A stretch of 64,000 nt of DNA from Brachionus manjavacas (lineage: Eukaryota; Rotifera; Eurotatoria; Ploima; Brachionidae). Below, piece by piece: positions 10,142 through 20,720 of the stretch; position 1 is the first letter of the stretch, and every line of letters begins with the position of its first letter. Location: NCBI GenBank assembly GCA_019054805.1, contig JAHQIY010000050.1:78501-142500 (forward strand). Reading direction: 5' to 3'. The notes beneath the pieces were generated by a model that worked only from the letters and a program-made list of their open reading frames with translations, ran no database searches and had not been told where the DNA came from. The position numbers were made by a program, and so were the translations under genes.

Positions 10142-11722
10142 AATGACTGTTCAGTTCAAAATGGAGGCTGTCCCCATTACTGTCATCAATCTCCTATTGG
10201 ATCTCATTGTTACTGTCCTCTAGGCTTTCAGACTTCCAATTTGACCAATTATTAAATATATGAAGACATTGATGGGTGGTGTAGTTCTGGACCCAAGATC
10301 TGAACATAGGCTTATATTTTGGACAGATTGGGGCAAGTATCCGCGGATAGAACGAGCAAGCATGGATGGTACAAACCGGACTGTTTTGATTTCGACCAAA
10401 CTTTACTGGCCAAATGGTCTGGCTATGGATATGGTACGAGAACGTATTTATTTTGCGGATGCACATCTTGACTACATCGAGTCTTGTGACTACAATGGAA
10501 ACAACCGTGTTCAAGTAATCAGCAACGATTTGATGCTTCGTCATCTACACAGCTTGGCCTTTTTCGAGCATAACATTTTTTGGCTTGACCGTGGACACTA
10601 TAAAGTTCTTAAATTAGACCGACTCAGTCCAAAAAATAAAACAACCATTGCTGACATATAATCACGAGCCCTGACTTTAAAAGTGGTCCACGAGCTGCTA
10701 CAACCTCAAGAACAAAATCCCTGTCTCACTTCCAACTGCGAACAGCTTTGTCTTTTGGCCAAAAATCAGCAAAGTTTTACATGCGAATGCCAAATAGGAT
10801 ACCTCAAAGATCCCATCAACAAAAATAGATGCAGCATTGATCAATCAGAATTTCTACTAGTTCTAAACAAAACATTATCGGTGGCCACTCTTTCCTGCTC
10901 AAGACACCTATTTTTCAAATTTGGAGCGTGAATCAGGTTTTCTATGGGACCGAATGGTCACTTTAAATGACATTAAATCTGGATTCGATTTTACTTATAA
11001 CTTTGTTGACCAAATAATTTACTGGCTGGGGCATGACTGGTCAAATTCTGGTCTTACAATAAACAAAATTAAATTTGATGGTGAGCAGCGAGGCCAATTG
11101 TCTGCAGACAAAAGCCAAAGCTTTGGATACATTTATTGTCTTGATTTTGACACCTAGTCACGAAACATATTCCTTGGCAACATTCAAGAGTCTCAAATTG
11201 AAGTGATCAATGTGGATAATTTTCACCGAGCTGTCATTTTTTCCGGTTCTGTGCACCAGCTAGGTGTTGGACAGCCAATTAGCATAGCGGTCAATTCGGA
11301 GGACCATGAAATCTATTGGATAGACAAAGGCTTTGACTCGGTGCCCATGAAAATTGCTGCTGTCAATATGGACGGAAGTTCGAGTCGCATATTGGTAAAA
11401 AATGATCTAATCAAACCTTTGGCGCTTACTTACCATGAAAAGTCGCGCAGGCTCTACTGGTCTGATTCAGGCCGAAAAAAAATCGAGTCTATTTCACTAG
11501 ATGATTTGGAGGACCGTCGAACAACAGTGACCGATTTAGATCACGTGACAGCTGAAGACGAAACAAATGCCAATTGTACTCGAAGAGCGTGTGGACCAAA
11601 TGAATTGCAATTCAAAAATGGCCTGTGTATCAATTCGGCTTATAAATGGTAACTAATTAACCATTAAAATATTACTTAAAGTTTATTTTATTTTTTCCTA
11701 GTCACAATTTCAGAATTTTAAG
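10142..11722 (+). pseudogene. LRP-family (LDL-receptor-related) protein fragment, broken
   Basis: In order the strand encodes an EGF-like module (NDCSVQNGGCPHYC... CYCPLGF, 10,142-10,255), a YWTD beta-propeller (FWTDWGKYPRIERASMDGTN, YWPNGLAMD, 10,260-10,660), a second EGF module (NPCLTSNCEQLC... CECQIGYL, 10,720-10,830), a second propeller (IYWLGHDW, IYWIDKGFD, LYWSDSGRKKIESISLD, 10,940-11,560), and the start of an LDL-A module (CGPNELQFKNGLCI). This is the layout of LRP1/LRP2-type endocytic receptors. It is broken by frameshifts near 10,256 and 10,925 and in-frame stops at 10,659 and 11,155. An intron with GT...AG ends (11,649-11,701, 53 bases) restores a Cys codon in the LDL-A module, so this descends from a spliced gene and not from a processed mRNA copy. 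The transmembrane and tail parts are absent. Confidence 0.85.
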
Positions 11723-11903
11723 ATAAGAAAAAAAGCTTTGTTTTAATTTATTATTAATAAATTCATATCTCTAAATTTTTTATTGCAATGTTAATTTAAA
11801 TATTTTAAGTAAAATTATTTACCAATTTTTAAATTACTTATTTTTAAAATTCTTTTTGCTTAAGCTTTTTGTGTAAAAGATAAACCAAGGAAAAAACAAA
11901 TTA
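11723..11903. other. AT-rich spacer
   Basis: Very AT-rich sequence without open frames; no repeats recognised apart from A and T runs. Confidence 0.5.
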
Positions 11904-11939
11904 TACTCCTCATAATTATAATTATAATTATGAGGAGTA
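11904..11939. repeat. Perfect 36-base palindrome
   Basis: TACTCCTCATAATTATAA is followed directly by its exact reverse complement, giving an 18-bp-arm palindrome with no loop. It could extrude as a cruciform or act as a paired site; no gene association is evident. Confidence 0.9.
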
Positions 11940-11995
11940 AAATTCTCAAAATAAAATATTTATAAAATTTATTTGTGATTCCAGTAATCCAGAAA

Positions 11996-12211
11996 CGTCC
12001 ATTTATTCTTTTATTATCTTATGGACAACTTGAATGACGAGGCGTCCATTTATTCTTTTATTTCCTTATGGACAACATGAATGACGAGGCGTCCATTTAT
12101 TCTTTTATTACCTTATGGACAACTTTATTGACGAGGCCTCCATTGTTTCTTTTAGTTTAATTTTAGGTCCATTTTACCTTTTTTTATATATATGGTCAAC
12201 TTGAGTGACTA
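11996..12211 (+). repeat. 47-base minisatellite, three good copies and two worn ones
   Basis: The unit starts CGTCCATTTATTCTTTTATT and ends GACAACTTGAATGACGAGG. Copies begin at 11,996, 12,043, 12,090 and 12,137, exactly 47 bases apart; the fourth is partly altered, and a fifth, more diverged one (GGTCCATTTTACC ... GTCAACTTGAGTGAC) ends at 12,211. It lies immediately upstream of the small spliced gene at 12,277. Confidence 0.9.
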
Positions 12212-12276
12212 GAATTATTTTTTTATCTTTTTTAAATTCTTTTTAGAAAAAGAAAGTGTTTTTTAACTTTTTTAAA

Positions 12277-12889
12277 ATGGATACAAATGATCAAACAAGA
12301 AAATCATCTTCTATTTCATCAAGAAAGTCAATTGGCTCAGCAAAATTTGTGAAAAGAGACATCCTTCAGCTTTACAGGAAAGCTTTTCATGAATATGATA
12401 AAATATTTAACATTCGAAAGAAGAATTTTCAACAGTTTAAATCATTAATGAAAGGTTTTTTTATTTTAAAATGGTTAAGCGAATTATAAATTTATTTTTA
12501 GCGAGGGGATTGAAATTTTCCATTGAAGAGAAAGAAATGGAAGATATTTCGAGAAACAGGGGTTTGATTAATTTCTGGGTTCAATTTGATGGTCAACATA
12601 CATTCCATCTTAAAGAAAATGATACCGGAGCTCTAAATGATGTTTTGAAATTTAAGCACAAAGAGCTTGAAAAAGAGGTAAAATAATTAAATAAATAAAA
12701 TTTTTTTAGAATTAATTCTTTGTTTTTTAAGGGAAGCATCGATTTATAGCGAAAATAGAACATTTTCCTCATTCAATGATTTTAATACAGTAGGGTTCCT
12801 GAATTCTTACAAAAAATTGAATTTTAAATTTATCCTTTCAGAATGAAGAACTGGAACGTGAACGTATCAGAAATTGTGAATTGAAATGA
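12277..12889 (+). CDS. Small three-exon gene, product unrecognised
   Basis: Exons 12,277-12,454, 12,502-12,677 and 12,842-12,889 join in frame, through introns with GT...AG ends (47 and 164 bases), to a protein of about 133 residues. It starts MDTNDQTRKSSSISSRKS, has a basic Ser-rich N-terminus, a middle part with FSIEEKEMEDIS and FWVQFDGQHTFHLKEND, and a charged helical end (KFKHKELEKENEELERERIR). The restored frame over both splice sites is good evidence that it is or was a real gene. No family was recognised. The stop lies just before an A9 run, so the frame may once have continued into the next exons at 12,903. Confidence 0.55.
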
Positions 12890-12902
12890 AAAAAAAATTT
12901 TA

Positions 12903-13129
12903 ATGAAAAAAGGTTTCAATTTGCCCGATTGTGATTTGCCTGAATTTTGTCATGGTAGGTTTAAAATTTCAATTGTTAAATATTTTATTTTTAATTAAAA
13001 GAGAATGAGATTGAACTTCCGCCTTTTCCAATGGACGATTCCATTTACTCAAAGAATATTATTGACTTTGACATGGTCAGTAAAACATTTGTCACAGAAA
13101 TACTTGATGAGACTGAGGAATTTAAATAA
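12903..13129 (+). CDS. Two-exon acidic ORF, possibly the 3' part of the preceding gene
   Basis: Exons 12,903-12,954 and 13,002-13,129 (donor CATG|GTAGGT, acceptor TTAAAAG) join to MKKGFNLPDCDLPEFCHENE followed by an acidic tail ending DETEEFK and a stop. It begins 13 bases after the stop of the preceding gene, in a different frame with an A9 run between, so a single indel could have split one gene. Function unknown. Confidence 0.45.
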
Positions 13130-13310
13130 GCAATTAACCAAACACAACAATTCACGAACAATCATCTAGTTCAATCGATGGAAACTTGTGAATTAATTAA
13201 AGCAAAAAGTTTAATAAAATCATCCATTACGATTTCCAAATTAAATGATAATGATTCCTCAAAAGTAAAATTAAAAAAAAAATTAGCTTTAATAATTTTC
13301 TTCATTGATA

Positions 13311-13442
13311 ATGCCAGATTATGTCCATCCCGATGACATTTATTTTGACTTCGATAAAGTCTTGGGCTACCGAAGAAAGGAGGGGAAAAAACAGGTCAAA
13401 ATAAAATGGTCCAAAATTGGTGGAAAAGATTTTAAGCCGTAA
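13311..13442 (+). pseudogene. Chromodomain-like fragment
   Basis: The 43-codon stretch contains FDFDKVLGYRRKEGKKQVKI followed by KWSK, which resembles the N-terminal half of a chromodomain (pattern V-x-K-I-L-x-x-R-x-x-x-G-K-x-x-Y-x-V-K-W). The aromatic after GKKQ is missing and the C-terminal helix is absent, so methyl-lysine binding is unlikely. It could be the last exon of the preceding small genes, with an acceptor AG within TAATGCCAG, or a leftover of a chromovirus integrase. Uncertain. Confidence 0.4.
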
Positions 13443-13540
13443 TTTATAAATATATTTAATTTTTTTTTTAATAACCACTTACCCCAATAACAAAAAAAAA
13501 AGAAAATTTTGCTTAATAAAATTGGAAATGAAAAAACCAA

Positions 13541-13912
13541 TGTGTTGTTTGGGGCTATGAAGTTCATTTCAATTTGATCGTTTCAATTCAGAAAAATTTG
13601 AATAACTTTTTTAGTTTAAGGAAAAATTTAGTCCTGTAAAATGCTTAATTTTTAAGCAACTTTGCTTAATCCGAAAATAAATGTCGCAAAAACTCTGCAA
13701 AGTAAGTGCACAAATAATTTGAATACTTTTTAATGGCGTACAAAATGCACAAAATTGCATGGTATTTTGCAGTCTTATTTTACTGAATTAAGCAAATTTG
13801 CTTATTATTTAGCATTCTATAGAACTAAATTATCTCTTTTAGTAAAAAAGTTATTCAAAGTTTTCTGAATTGAAATGATCGAATTGAAATCAACTTCACA
13901 ACCCCGTGTTGT
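13541..13912. mobile_element. Fold-back MITE-like element of about 370 bases
   Basis: The left arm (TGTGTTGTTTGGGGCTATGA ... TTTCAATTCAGAAAA) is an imperfect reverse complement of the right arm (... TTTTCTGAATTGAAATGATC ... AACCCCGTGTTGTT). Pairing extends inward to about 13,685 and 13,780, including GCTTAAT/ATTAAGC blocks, leaving a loop of about 100 bases. It has no coding capacity. The long inverted arms fit a non-autonomous DNA transposon; target duplication was not clear. Confidence 0.7.
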
Positions 13913-13988
13913 TAAATATTTAATTAAATTTGATTAAAAATTTCTTCATTTTGGATATTTAAAAAAGGGATTTAGATAATTTTCCCGT

Positions 13989-14312
13989 TACTCGGGAAGG
14001 GAATTCTCAGTAGCCGCCCCCACAGAAGCAATCTTGTTCAATGAGGCAGCGGCGTCAATCATTCCGGGACTCATGTCCGATTACCCGTCGGTGTTAAAGC
14101 TACACATCGACAACAAAGCAGTAATCGGACTCTGGAAGAGAGTCAGGGCAAAATGGTTCAAGATTTACAGCACTGGGGCTGAAAACATGCATCGTTTCCT
14201 GTCACTGGTCATCATGGTAAACTGGATGAGGACAACTTTTGACGTTCGCGTTTCGTACGTGCCATCTGCCGACAATCCAGCAGACGCGCCTAGCCGGCGC
14301 ATATCACAATAA
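13989..14312 (+). pseudogene. RNase H end of a retroelement (DIRS/Ty3-like)
   Basis: The open frame runs from FSVAAPTEAILFNEAAASII through LKLHIDNKAVIGLWKR to VSYVPSADNPADAPSRR and a stop. The Glu in FNEAAAS, the Asp in IDNKAV and the Asp in NPADAPSR fit the later catalytic positions of retroelement RNase H. The NPADAPSR ending is common in DIRS-like and some LTR elements; the family cannot be decided because reverse transcriptase and integrase or recombinase are missing. It is much more GC-rich than its surroundings, suggesting a different origin or a recent insertion. Confidence 0.7.
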
Positions 14313-14582
14313 ATTAGCTTACGCCATGGCACCACTGCGAACGCATATAAATATAAGCTGTCCAGCGGTATATCGGCAGCTTTCGAACTTTATTTTTAAT
14401 TTCTAATAAAAACGACTGACTCGTGGTCAGTTCGAAAGCTGCTGGTAATACGTCAGGCAGCTTGTATCAATAGGCGATCGTTGTAGTGCCAAGGCGTAGG
14501 CTCCATTTATGGTGGTATGCGCCGGCTAGGCGCGTCTGCCGGATTGTCGGCAGATGGCACATACGATACGCGGACGTCGAAA
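14238..14582. repeat. Large inverted repeat of the retroelement end
   Basis: Positions 14,238-14,390 recur inverted at 14,428-14,582, with the central 38 bases (TTTATTTTTAATTTC ... CTGACTCGTGGTCA) unpaired. The right arm encodes, on the minus strand, the same DVRVSYVPSADNPADAPSRR end of RNase H with a few base changes. So two copies of the retroelement 3' end lie tail to tail. Confidence 0.8.
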
Positions 14583-14589
14583 TTAAAAA

Positions 14590-15290
14590 ATTTTATTATG
14601 AGTTAATTATTGGACAAAAATTCAATATGGCATTTATCTGATACAATAATTAATCAAAGATTTTAATTTTAAAAAATATCAAATCCAATTTAGAAATTTG
14701 TTGAATATAATTTTATTTCGTATATATGTTTGAATAAAAATTTAATAAAATAAATACTTCATATGATTTTATCCTTTGGGCTGATTCTGAAGCAACTTAA
14801 AAAAGATCCTAAGAAATTTTATCTTGTATTTGTTGCATATTTGATTTTAATTTTGATAATTATATCAAAATTGAAAAATATATAAGATTTCTAATTTAAA
14901 TTTTAAAATGTTTTTTTAAAAAATTTTATATGAGTTTATTTTGAGATGGATAGTCATTACGACTTTTTTTTTTTTAAAAATAAATAAAATTTTTTAATTT
15001 TTTAAAATTTAAAAATTTATTTTAGAAATTTATTGAATAAAATTTAATTGAGTGTTTATTTTTGATAAAAAATTAAAAATATAGAAAACGAATGAACTAT
15101 TTTCTTTGGACTGATTATGAAGCATCTTAAAAAATATTTTCAGATAATTTTATCTTATATTTGCTGCATATTTGATTTTAAATTTGATTTTTCTATCAAT
15201 CTTGAAAAATATATTATTGATTTAAATTTCAAATTTACGATCTCTAATTAAAATTTTAAATTTTTTTAAGAGTTTATTTTAAAACTTAAC
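14590..15290 (+). repeat. Diverged tandem duplication, unit about 345 bases
   Basis: The stretch TTTGGGCTGATTCTGAAGCA ... TTTGATTTTAATTTTGATAA (14,775-14,870) recurs as TTTGGACTGATTATGAAGCA ... TTTGATTTTAAATTTGATTT (15,105-15,195), with similar AT-rich sequence on both sides. Coding potential was not seen. 15,290-15,500 is AT-rich sequence without further structure. Confidence 0.55.
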
Positions 15291-15524
15291 ATGTGCCTAA
15301 TAATCGTTTTTATTTATTTCCATTTTTTTTAATTTTTGATTTTTGATTTTTGATTTAAAAAAAAATCTTTAAGATAAAATTGCTGTCGAAAATGCAGAAA
15401 AAAAGAAACTTTGAAAATTTAGATTATTTGATCGAAGTAAAATCAAATTACATGAAAAATAACAATTTATGTGATTTTTTTGTTCATATGGCAAGAACAG
15501 TCATTTTTATGAGATAATTCGAAA

Positions 15525-17667
15525 TTATTTTTCCTCACTTAATACTGAGAAAGCTTCTTTTAATTTATATGTTAAATGGAACAGAAATGATAACATGTTT
15601 CGAACAAAAGTTTTGGAGAAATTAAAATTTATTTCAAACTGTTCTTTAATCAATTTTGATTCACTTAAAACTACACGAATTATTTTTGACCAAAATGAAT
15701 GGAATTCAATATTGAATTTTACCTCAAAAAATTCAAGACCATTTATTTTAGCAGGGTCAAATCAAATATTTTCAAAAAAATTTTTAATTTGTGGAATTAA
15801 AATATTTTAAAATTGAAATTTAATCGATTTGGAACTTCAAAAAAAGATTTACCTGGTCATAATTACTGGCAAGGAATATTTAAATGCATTCTTTGTAAGC
15901 AAGAAGTCATTTATCGAAAAAAAAACAAATTTTTCCGGTTTCATTACAATGATAATTGAATTAGAAAAAACTTGTGCAGGCTTAAACGGTAAACTTAGAA
16001 TAGATGGAGAGAACCGTAATTTAATTAAGCAAGAGGTTTATAGCAAAGGAACCATGGGTTTTAAAAATGATGCTTTATTAGAAAGTAAATTGGATTAACT
16101 TTAAAACTAAATCATTAAAATTTAAAATTTTAGAAGATCAATTAAAAATAAACATTAAAGATACAAGTTTGAGGAAAATGACAAGCGAGTTTGCACATCG
16201 ATTTCGTATGGACAAAGAATTTAGAGTCGATTGTGATAAAGCTAAATTATTTTTTGAATTTGAGTGTCCTGGTAACAATAAAAAATCAATTCATGGCTTT
16301 GTTCATGAAATTCATTCAAATCCTTTTGGTGCTATTCTTTTGTCCGAATTTCAAGTATATTTTAAAGATGAAATTTTAATTAAAGAAATAAAAATTCGAT
16401 TTTTAAGATAAAAATATGGGCTATTATCATTGAAAAAAATCCTATTTGTTATTTTGATGCAACTGGAGGAATTTTTAAAAAAATGTTCCATCAACAAGAA
16501 ACTTTAATCTATTCAATTGCAATTCATGATACCTTAAATAACAAATGCCTTTCAATAGCAGACTTTTTTACAAATTCGAATAATAATGTTTCAATTTATA
16601 CCTATCTTTATGTAATACTTGAAAAACTTAAATGTTATAAGTTTTTCAAACCACCGAAAGCTATTGTAAGTGATTTTTTATGGGCAAATATCACTGCACT
16701 GATGAAAGCAGTAAATAATTTAGATATAATTGACTATCTTAGTCTTGTTTTTCATGTTTTTGTCGATAAACAGCTATTCGCTCTGAGTGGAATCAAGTCC
16801 ATAATTTATCTTTGTTCTACTCACTTTCTGAAGAAAATACAAGACGATGCCAGAAATGCCTTAAAAATAATGAATTGGGAAAAAGCAAAAAAAATTTACA
16901 ATTTGTTTATCGGTGCATTCTGTCTGTTACAAAATTCGATTTGTTTAAACGTTTTCAATACTATTCTTAAATGCATGAAGATAGTTTTTACTAGCAAATA
17001 CAGAAATGAAAGATTTCAAGTGAATTATATTACTTTAAAAACGTTTGTTTTGAATAATTCGGTGGAAATAGTTGATCACTCATGTAACAATTGTCGGAAA
17101 ACTAAAATTATTGAAGATGATGATCAAAAAAAGTTTGTTTTTATAGAAAACAAGGAAGTTTCATTCGTTAAAGATTCTCCGTTCTCCAAATATTTTTTAA
17201 TGTTTTATTAGAATTTGATGAAGAGATTGAGACACCTACAAAAAACAGCTATTATGTGCCCAAACTATTTGAAATACTGTCTAATAAATTACTTTTAATG
17301 CCTTTTTGGTGTGGAATTTTGCTCAGTTACTTCAATATTAATGAAACCACAAACAATTATGTCGAAAAATGGTTTCAAGATATAAAAATTAATCTGTTTA
17401 GAAAACATAAGAGAGTAAGCAAGTTTCAAAGAATTTGTCAAAATGAATTCATTACTCCTCATTATTTTTATCTAAAGTCTGAATATAAACGTCTATATGA
17501 AGATCATTTTAATATAAATTTTGTCGATTTTGAGTCGAAAAAAGAGAATTATCAAACAGAACGATTTTCATACGAAAAGTGGAGTCTTCCAAAGCTATCA
17601 AGAAAAGGAAATGATATTTCACAAAATTATTATGAAAGCTTCGACAAAAAACAACTTGGGAGCTAGT
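15525..17667 (+). pseudogene. MULE-like (Mutator) DDE transposase, frameshifted
   Basis: Pieces run in order. An N-terminal part (15,525-15,810) is followed by a zinc-binding-like block in a shifted frame (YWQGIFKCILCKQEVIYRKK ... FRFHYND, about 15,860-15,955), then 15,960-16,411, a catalytic core (16,420-17,211) with YFDATGG (first Asp, about 16,456) and AIVSDFLW (second Asp, about 16,670), and a C-terminal part (17,214-17,667) with NETTNNYVEKWFQDIK (probable Glu). The Asp-Ala-Thr-Gly box is characteristic of MULE transposases. The frame shifts at about 15,820, 15,955, 16,415 and 17,213, so the gene is inactive. The Ulp1-type gene that follows in the same orientation probably belongs to the same element, as in several MULE families. 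Terminal inverted repeats were not found. Confidence 0.65.
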
Positions 17668-18198
17668 AAAAAAAAATTAAGTTAGTTGATATTGGCCTCT
17701 ACGAAGATATGGAATTGGACAGTGAATCGGAGACAGGTAACTTAAGATATAAAGCATTTTATTATTGACCTTAATATTTTATCTTTTTAAGAAATGGTAG
17801 CAAATGTACAAGGAAATCAAAATGAAATAAAAGTTAGTGATGATGAATATATGGACACAAATGAATTAATTTCTTTCAATAACATTTATGATTCGGGAAC
17901 TAACACGGAAAATTTTTTTAAATTGACAATATTTTGATAAGAAAAAAAGATGCAAAAAGATTACTCATCAATGAATGGTTATCTGGAGATGTAGGAATTA
18001 ATAATTATATTTCTAAAAAACAATTTTAAACCAAAATTCTTAACAAAGGTCTTAGAAGCGTATGCACGTTGTCAACTAAAAAAGTCTAAAGAAAATATTT
18101 TACTGTTAAATACCATTCAACCGAAATTTTCAACACTGGTTTTTTAAAAGTTAATATGGATTACAAAGTAATTTTTTCAGATTAGTTAGAAAAACTAA
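17668..18198 (+). pseudogene. Degraded stretch between transposase and Ulp1 gene
   Basis: Short open pieces (for example MVANVQGNQNEIKVSDDEYM at about 17,793, after a possible acceptor TTTTTAAG) with acidic composition are separated by stops. They are probably the 5' part of the Ulp1-type gene, broken, but no domain was recognised. Confidence 0.4.
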
Positions 18199-18738
18199 CT
18201 TAAGGAATATTTTGAAAATATAAAGTTTGAGAAATTCAAAAATATTTTCGGTTTTATTAATGAAAATATGAATCATTGGACTTGTTTTTTAGTGGATAAT
18301 GACAATTGTGTGATATATTATCTCGATCCTTTAGGTGAAAAAGATGGGAATAAAATCCAATTGTTTAATAATTGGTCAAATTATATGAAATCAATTTTGT
18401 TTGTTGCTAAAAAGAAATGGAAAATGCGACTGATAAACCACATAATACAAAACGATTCAACAAATTGTGGTGTTTACGTTTGTTTTTTTCTAAAACAATT
18501 ATTAACAGGGAAAAAATTAGAATTTAAGAATTCAATTGATGACCTATGCAAATTTAGAATAGAAATGAATTGTAATTTTAAAGTAAATTCATTAAAAAAT
18601 TATTGTTCTTTCTGTGGTGAAACATTGAAAGTAAAAGATGCAACACTCAAAACGAATTGTTGCCATAGATATCATACTGACTGTTCTTTAGTGAAATTGA
18701 AATCAAAAGAGAATTTTGTTTGTCCTTTATGTAACTAG
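18199..18738 (+). CDS. Ulp1/SENP-type (C48) cysteine protease with C-terminal RING finger
   Basis: The open frame has the C48 catalytic set in order: His in NMNHWTCFLVD, Asp in IYYLDPLGE, Gln and Cys in IIQNDSTNCGVYVCFF. The last ~45 residues form a RING-type finger: CSFC, then TNCCHRYHTDC, then CPLCN at the very C-terminus. Ulp1 proteases remove SUMO-like modifiers; RING fingers recruit ubiquitin-conjugating enzymes. Transposon-borne Ulp1 genes are known from MULEs, and the transposase remnant directly upstream supports that origin. The catalytic residues are intact in this piece, but the upstream part is broken. Whether it is still translated is unknown. Confidence 0.7.
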   Translation, partial: LKEYFENIKFEKFKNIFGFINENMNHWTCFLVDNDNCVIYYLDPLGEKDGNKIQLFNNWSNYMKSILFVAKKKWKMRLINHIIQNDSTNCGVYVCFFLKQLLTGKKLEFKNSIDDLCKFRIEMNCNFKVNSLKNYCSFCGETLKVKDATLKTNCCHRYHTDCSLVKLKSKENFVCPLCN

Positions 18739-20175
18739 TTAAAATTAGATTCTTTATTTTAAAAAATTTAAATAAACTAAATAAAAATTTCTTTTTTTAT
18801 CAATGAAAAGAAAACAAAAATGACATTTTGTTTATAATTAATATGTTTATATTTTTTTAATATCCACCAGAATTAACTTTGCTCAATTATTGAAGATTAG
18901 TTTAACAAATTTCATAATTTTTAGATTTAAAAATCAAACCTATATTAAATCACTTTAAAGCATTTGATAAAATGTCAGAAGAATTATCACGAAAACATGA
19001 AATAAGTGAAATCTATAAGATTCCTAAAATCAAAGTTATTTATAGTTCAATGCTCCCTTAAAGCATTCAACATAACAAAATTGTTCAAAGAGATGATTTT
19101 TCTAAAAACTTGATTAAAGTGAAAAAAAGTCCAGTTAAAAAATCACATTTTAACGAAGAAATCGTTAATGATTTATCCGAAAATGATAATTCTAAGGAAG
19201 AAAAAGCCAATTTTTCTCAAAAGCTTGTTGATTCGATTTTGGTAATTTAAGTACTTACAACGATATAATTTTTAAAAGGTCTATTTTCAGGATATTTCAT
19301 TGGATATCAAAAACACAGTTAAAGAAACTATCTAAGATACCATCTGTAATGTGGGCAAAAAAGAACGAAGTAAATCCTTAAAAATAATCACACTTGTTTT
19401 TAAGTCACAAGTCTTAAGTCAAATCAAGTCAATGACTTAAAATTTTTTTAATAAATTCATATTTAATACCAATAAAGTAGTTGCTTCCGAATTCCTGGCT
19501 TTTAATCTTTCACTTTGTCGTCTGTTATGTTCTGTAAGCAGATTAGAAAAAAATTCTTTCAACTGGTCAAAATGAAGCAGATATTGATAAAAATTTTTGT
19601 GCAAGTCATAACTTTGACTTAATTTCTTAATCTGTAATGAAATTAAAAAATATCCAATTGTTTATATAATTTTTAAAATAGTTTGAAGAAATTAAACGTC
19701 AGACTGAAATCGATTTAAAGAATGCATTGTACATGAACGAAAAATTAAAAATAGATCAAAAAGAAAAGTTCATTGAAAGAGAGAAATTATTGACACAAAA
19801 ATTTTCTAGAGAGAAAGAAAAATTGGAGAATGAAATTGTTTCAAAAACCAACCAATTGATTGAGTACTAAATAAAAAAAAATACAAATAACAAAAAAATT
19901 TAATTTTTTATCTAAAATTTATTAGGAAATATCAGGAAATCAGTGATTTAAAGGCAACAAATGATGAAATCTGGTAATAATTAGAAAAAATTTAAAATTT
20001 GTTTTTTAAATAAAAGTCTATAATTAGTGAAAAAAATCAAAATCATGAAAATAAAAAAATTGAAAAACTGATTATTCGAAAAAAAAGATCAAAACGAATT
20101 GGTAAAGAGAATTCAGGATTAAGATTAAGGAAAATTCGAAATCGTGAAGACGACAAGTACGTATTTTTATTTTAA

Positions 20176-20503
20176 ATTGCAAATTATTATAAAATAAACC
20201 TTAATTTTTTATTTTTGCAAGAGAAACCCTAGTTAGATCTGAGTCAGATTTAATAAGTCAACTTGAAGAAAGCAAATCTGATTGTCTGCAGAATATAATT
20301 TACTGCATCAGAGAATCCTGCAGCTAGAAAATGAAAAAAAAAAACAATAAAAAAAGAATTGAAAACTTCGAACAAGTTTGAAGAAAAAGTAAGACACTTA
20401 AATTTAAAAATCAAAGAACTTGAATCAGACAAGTAAAGTTTAATGTTTGTTGTAAAAAGTTATAAAATCAAAAAAAATTTTAGGATGAAATTAATGAATT
20501 TTA
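20176..20503 (+). repeat. Duplicated intron-exon segment, copy A
   Basis: This ~328-base stretch recurs 545 bases downstream at 20,721-21,046 with few differences, covering intron sequence, the exon starting after TTTTTGCAAG and the beginning of the next exon. Confidence 0.85.
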
Positions 20504-20720
20504 ATAAAAATTTAAAAATAAAAATTCAAGATCAAAAAGTTGAAAAAGAGCTACTCGAAAGTCAAATAGAAAAATTGAAAAAAAATATCGAAGAAATTAA
20601 TACATCGAGAACAGATCTTAAATCACGAATCGAACACTACAAAGAATTGATTGACAGGTTCGGAGAATTAAATAAAGAAATAGAAAATCTGGAAAACGAG
20701 AAGTAATAATTTTATTTTCA

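Noticed and set aside
10194-10544. Minus-strand 116-codon frame
   Set aside because: Antisense to the YWTD propeller; no motif of its own.
10260-11652. Active LRP gene using stop-codon readthrough
   Set aside because: Besides two stops there are at least two frameshifts and the rest of the receptor is missing, so a pseudogene is simpler.
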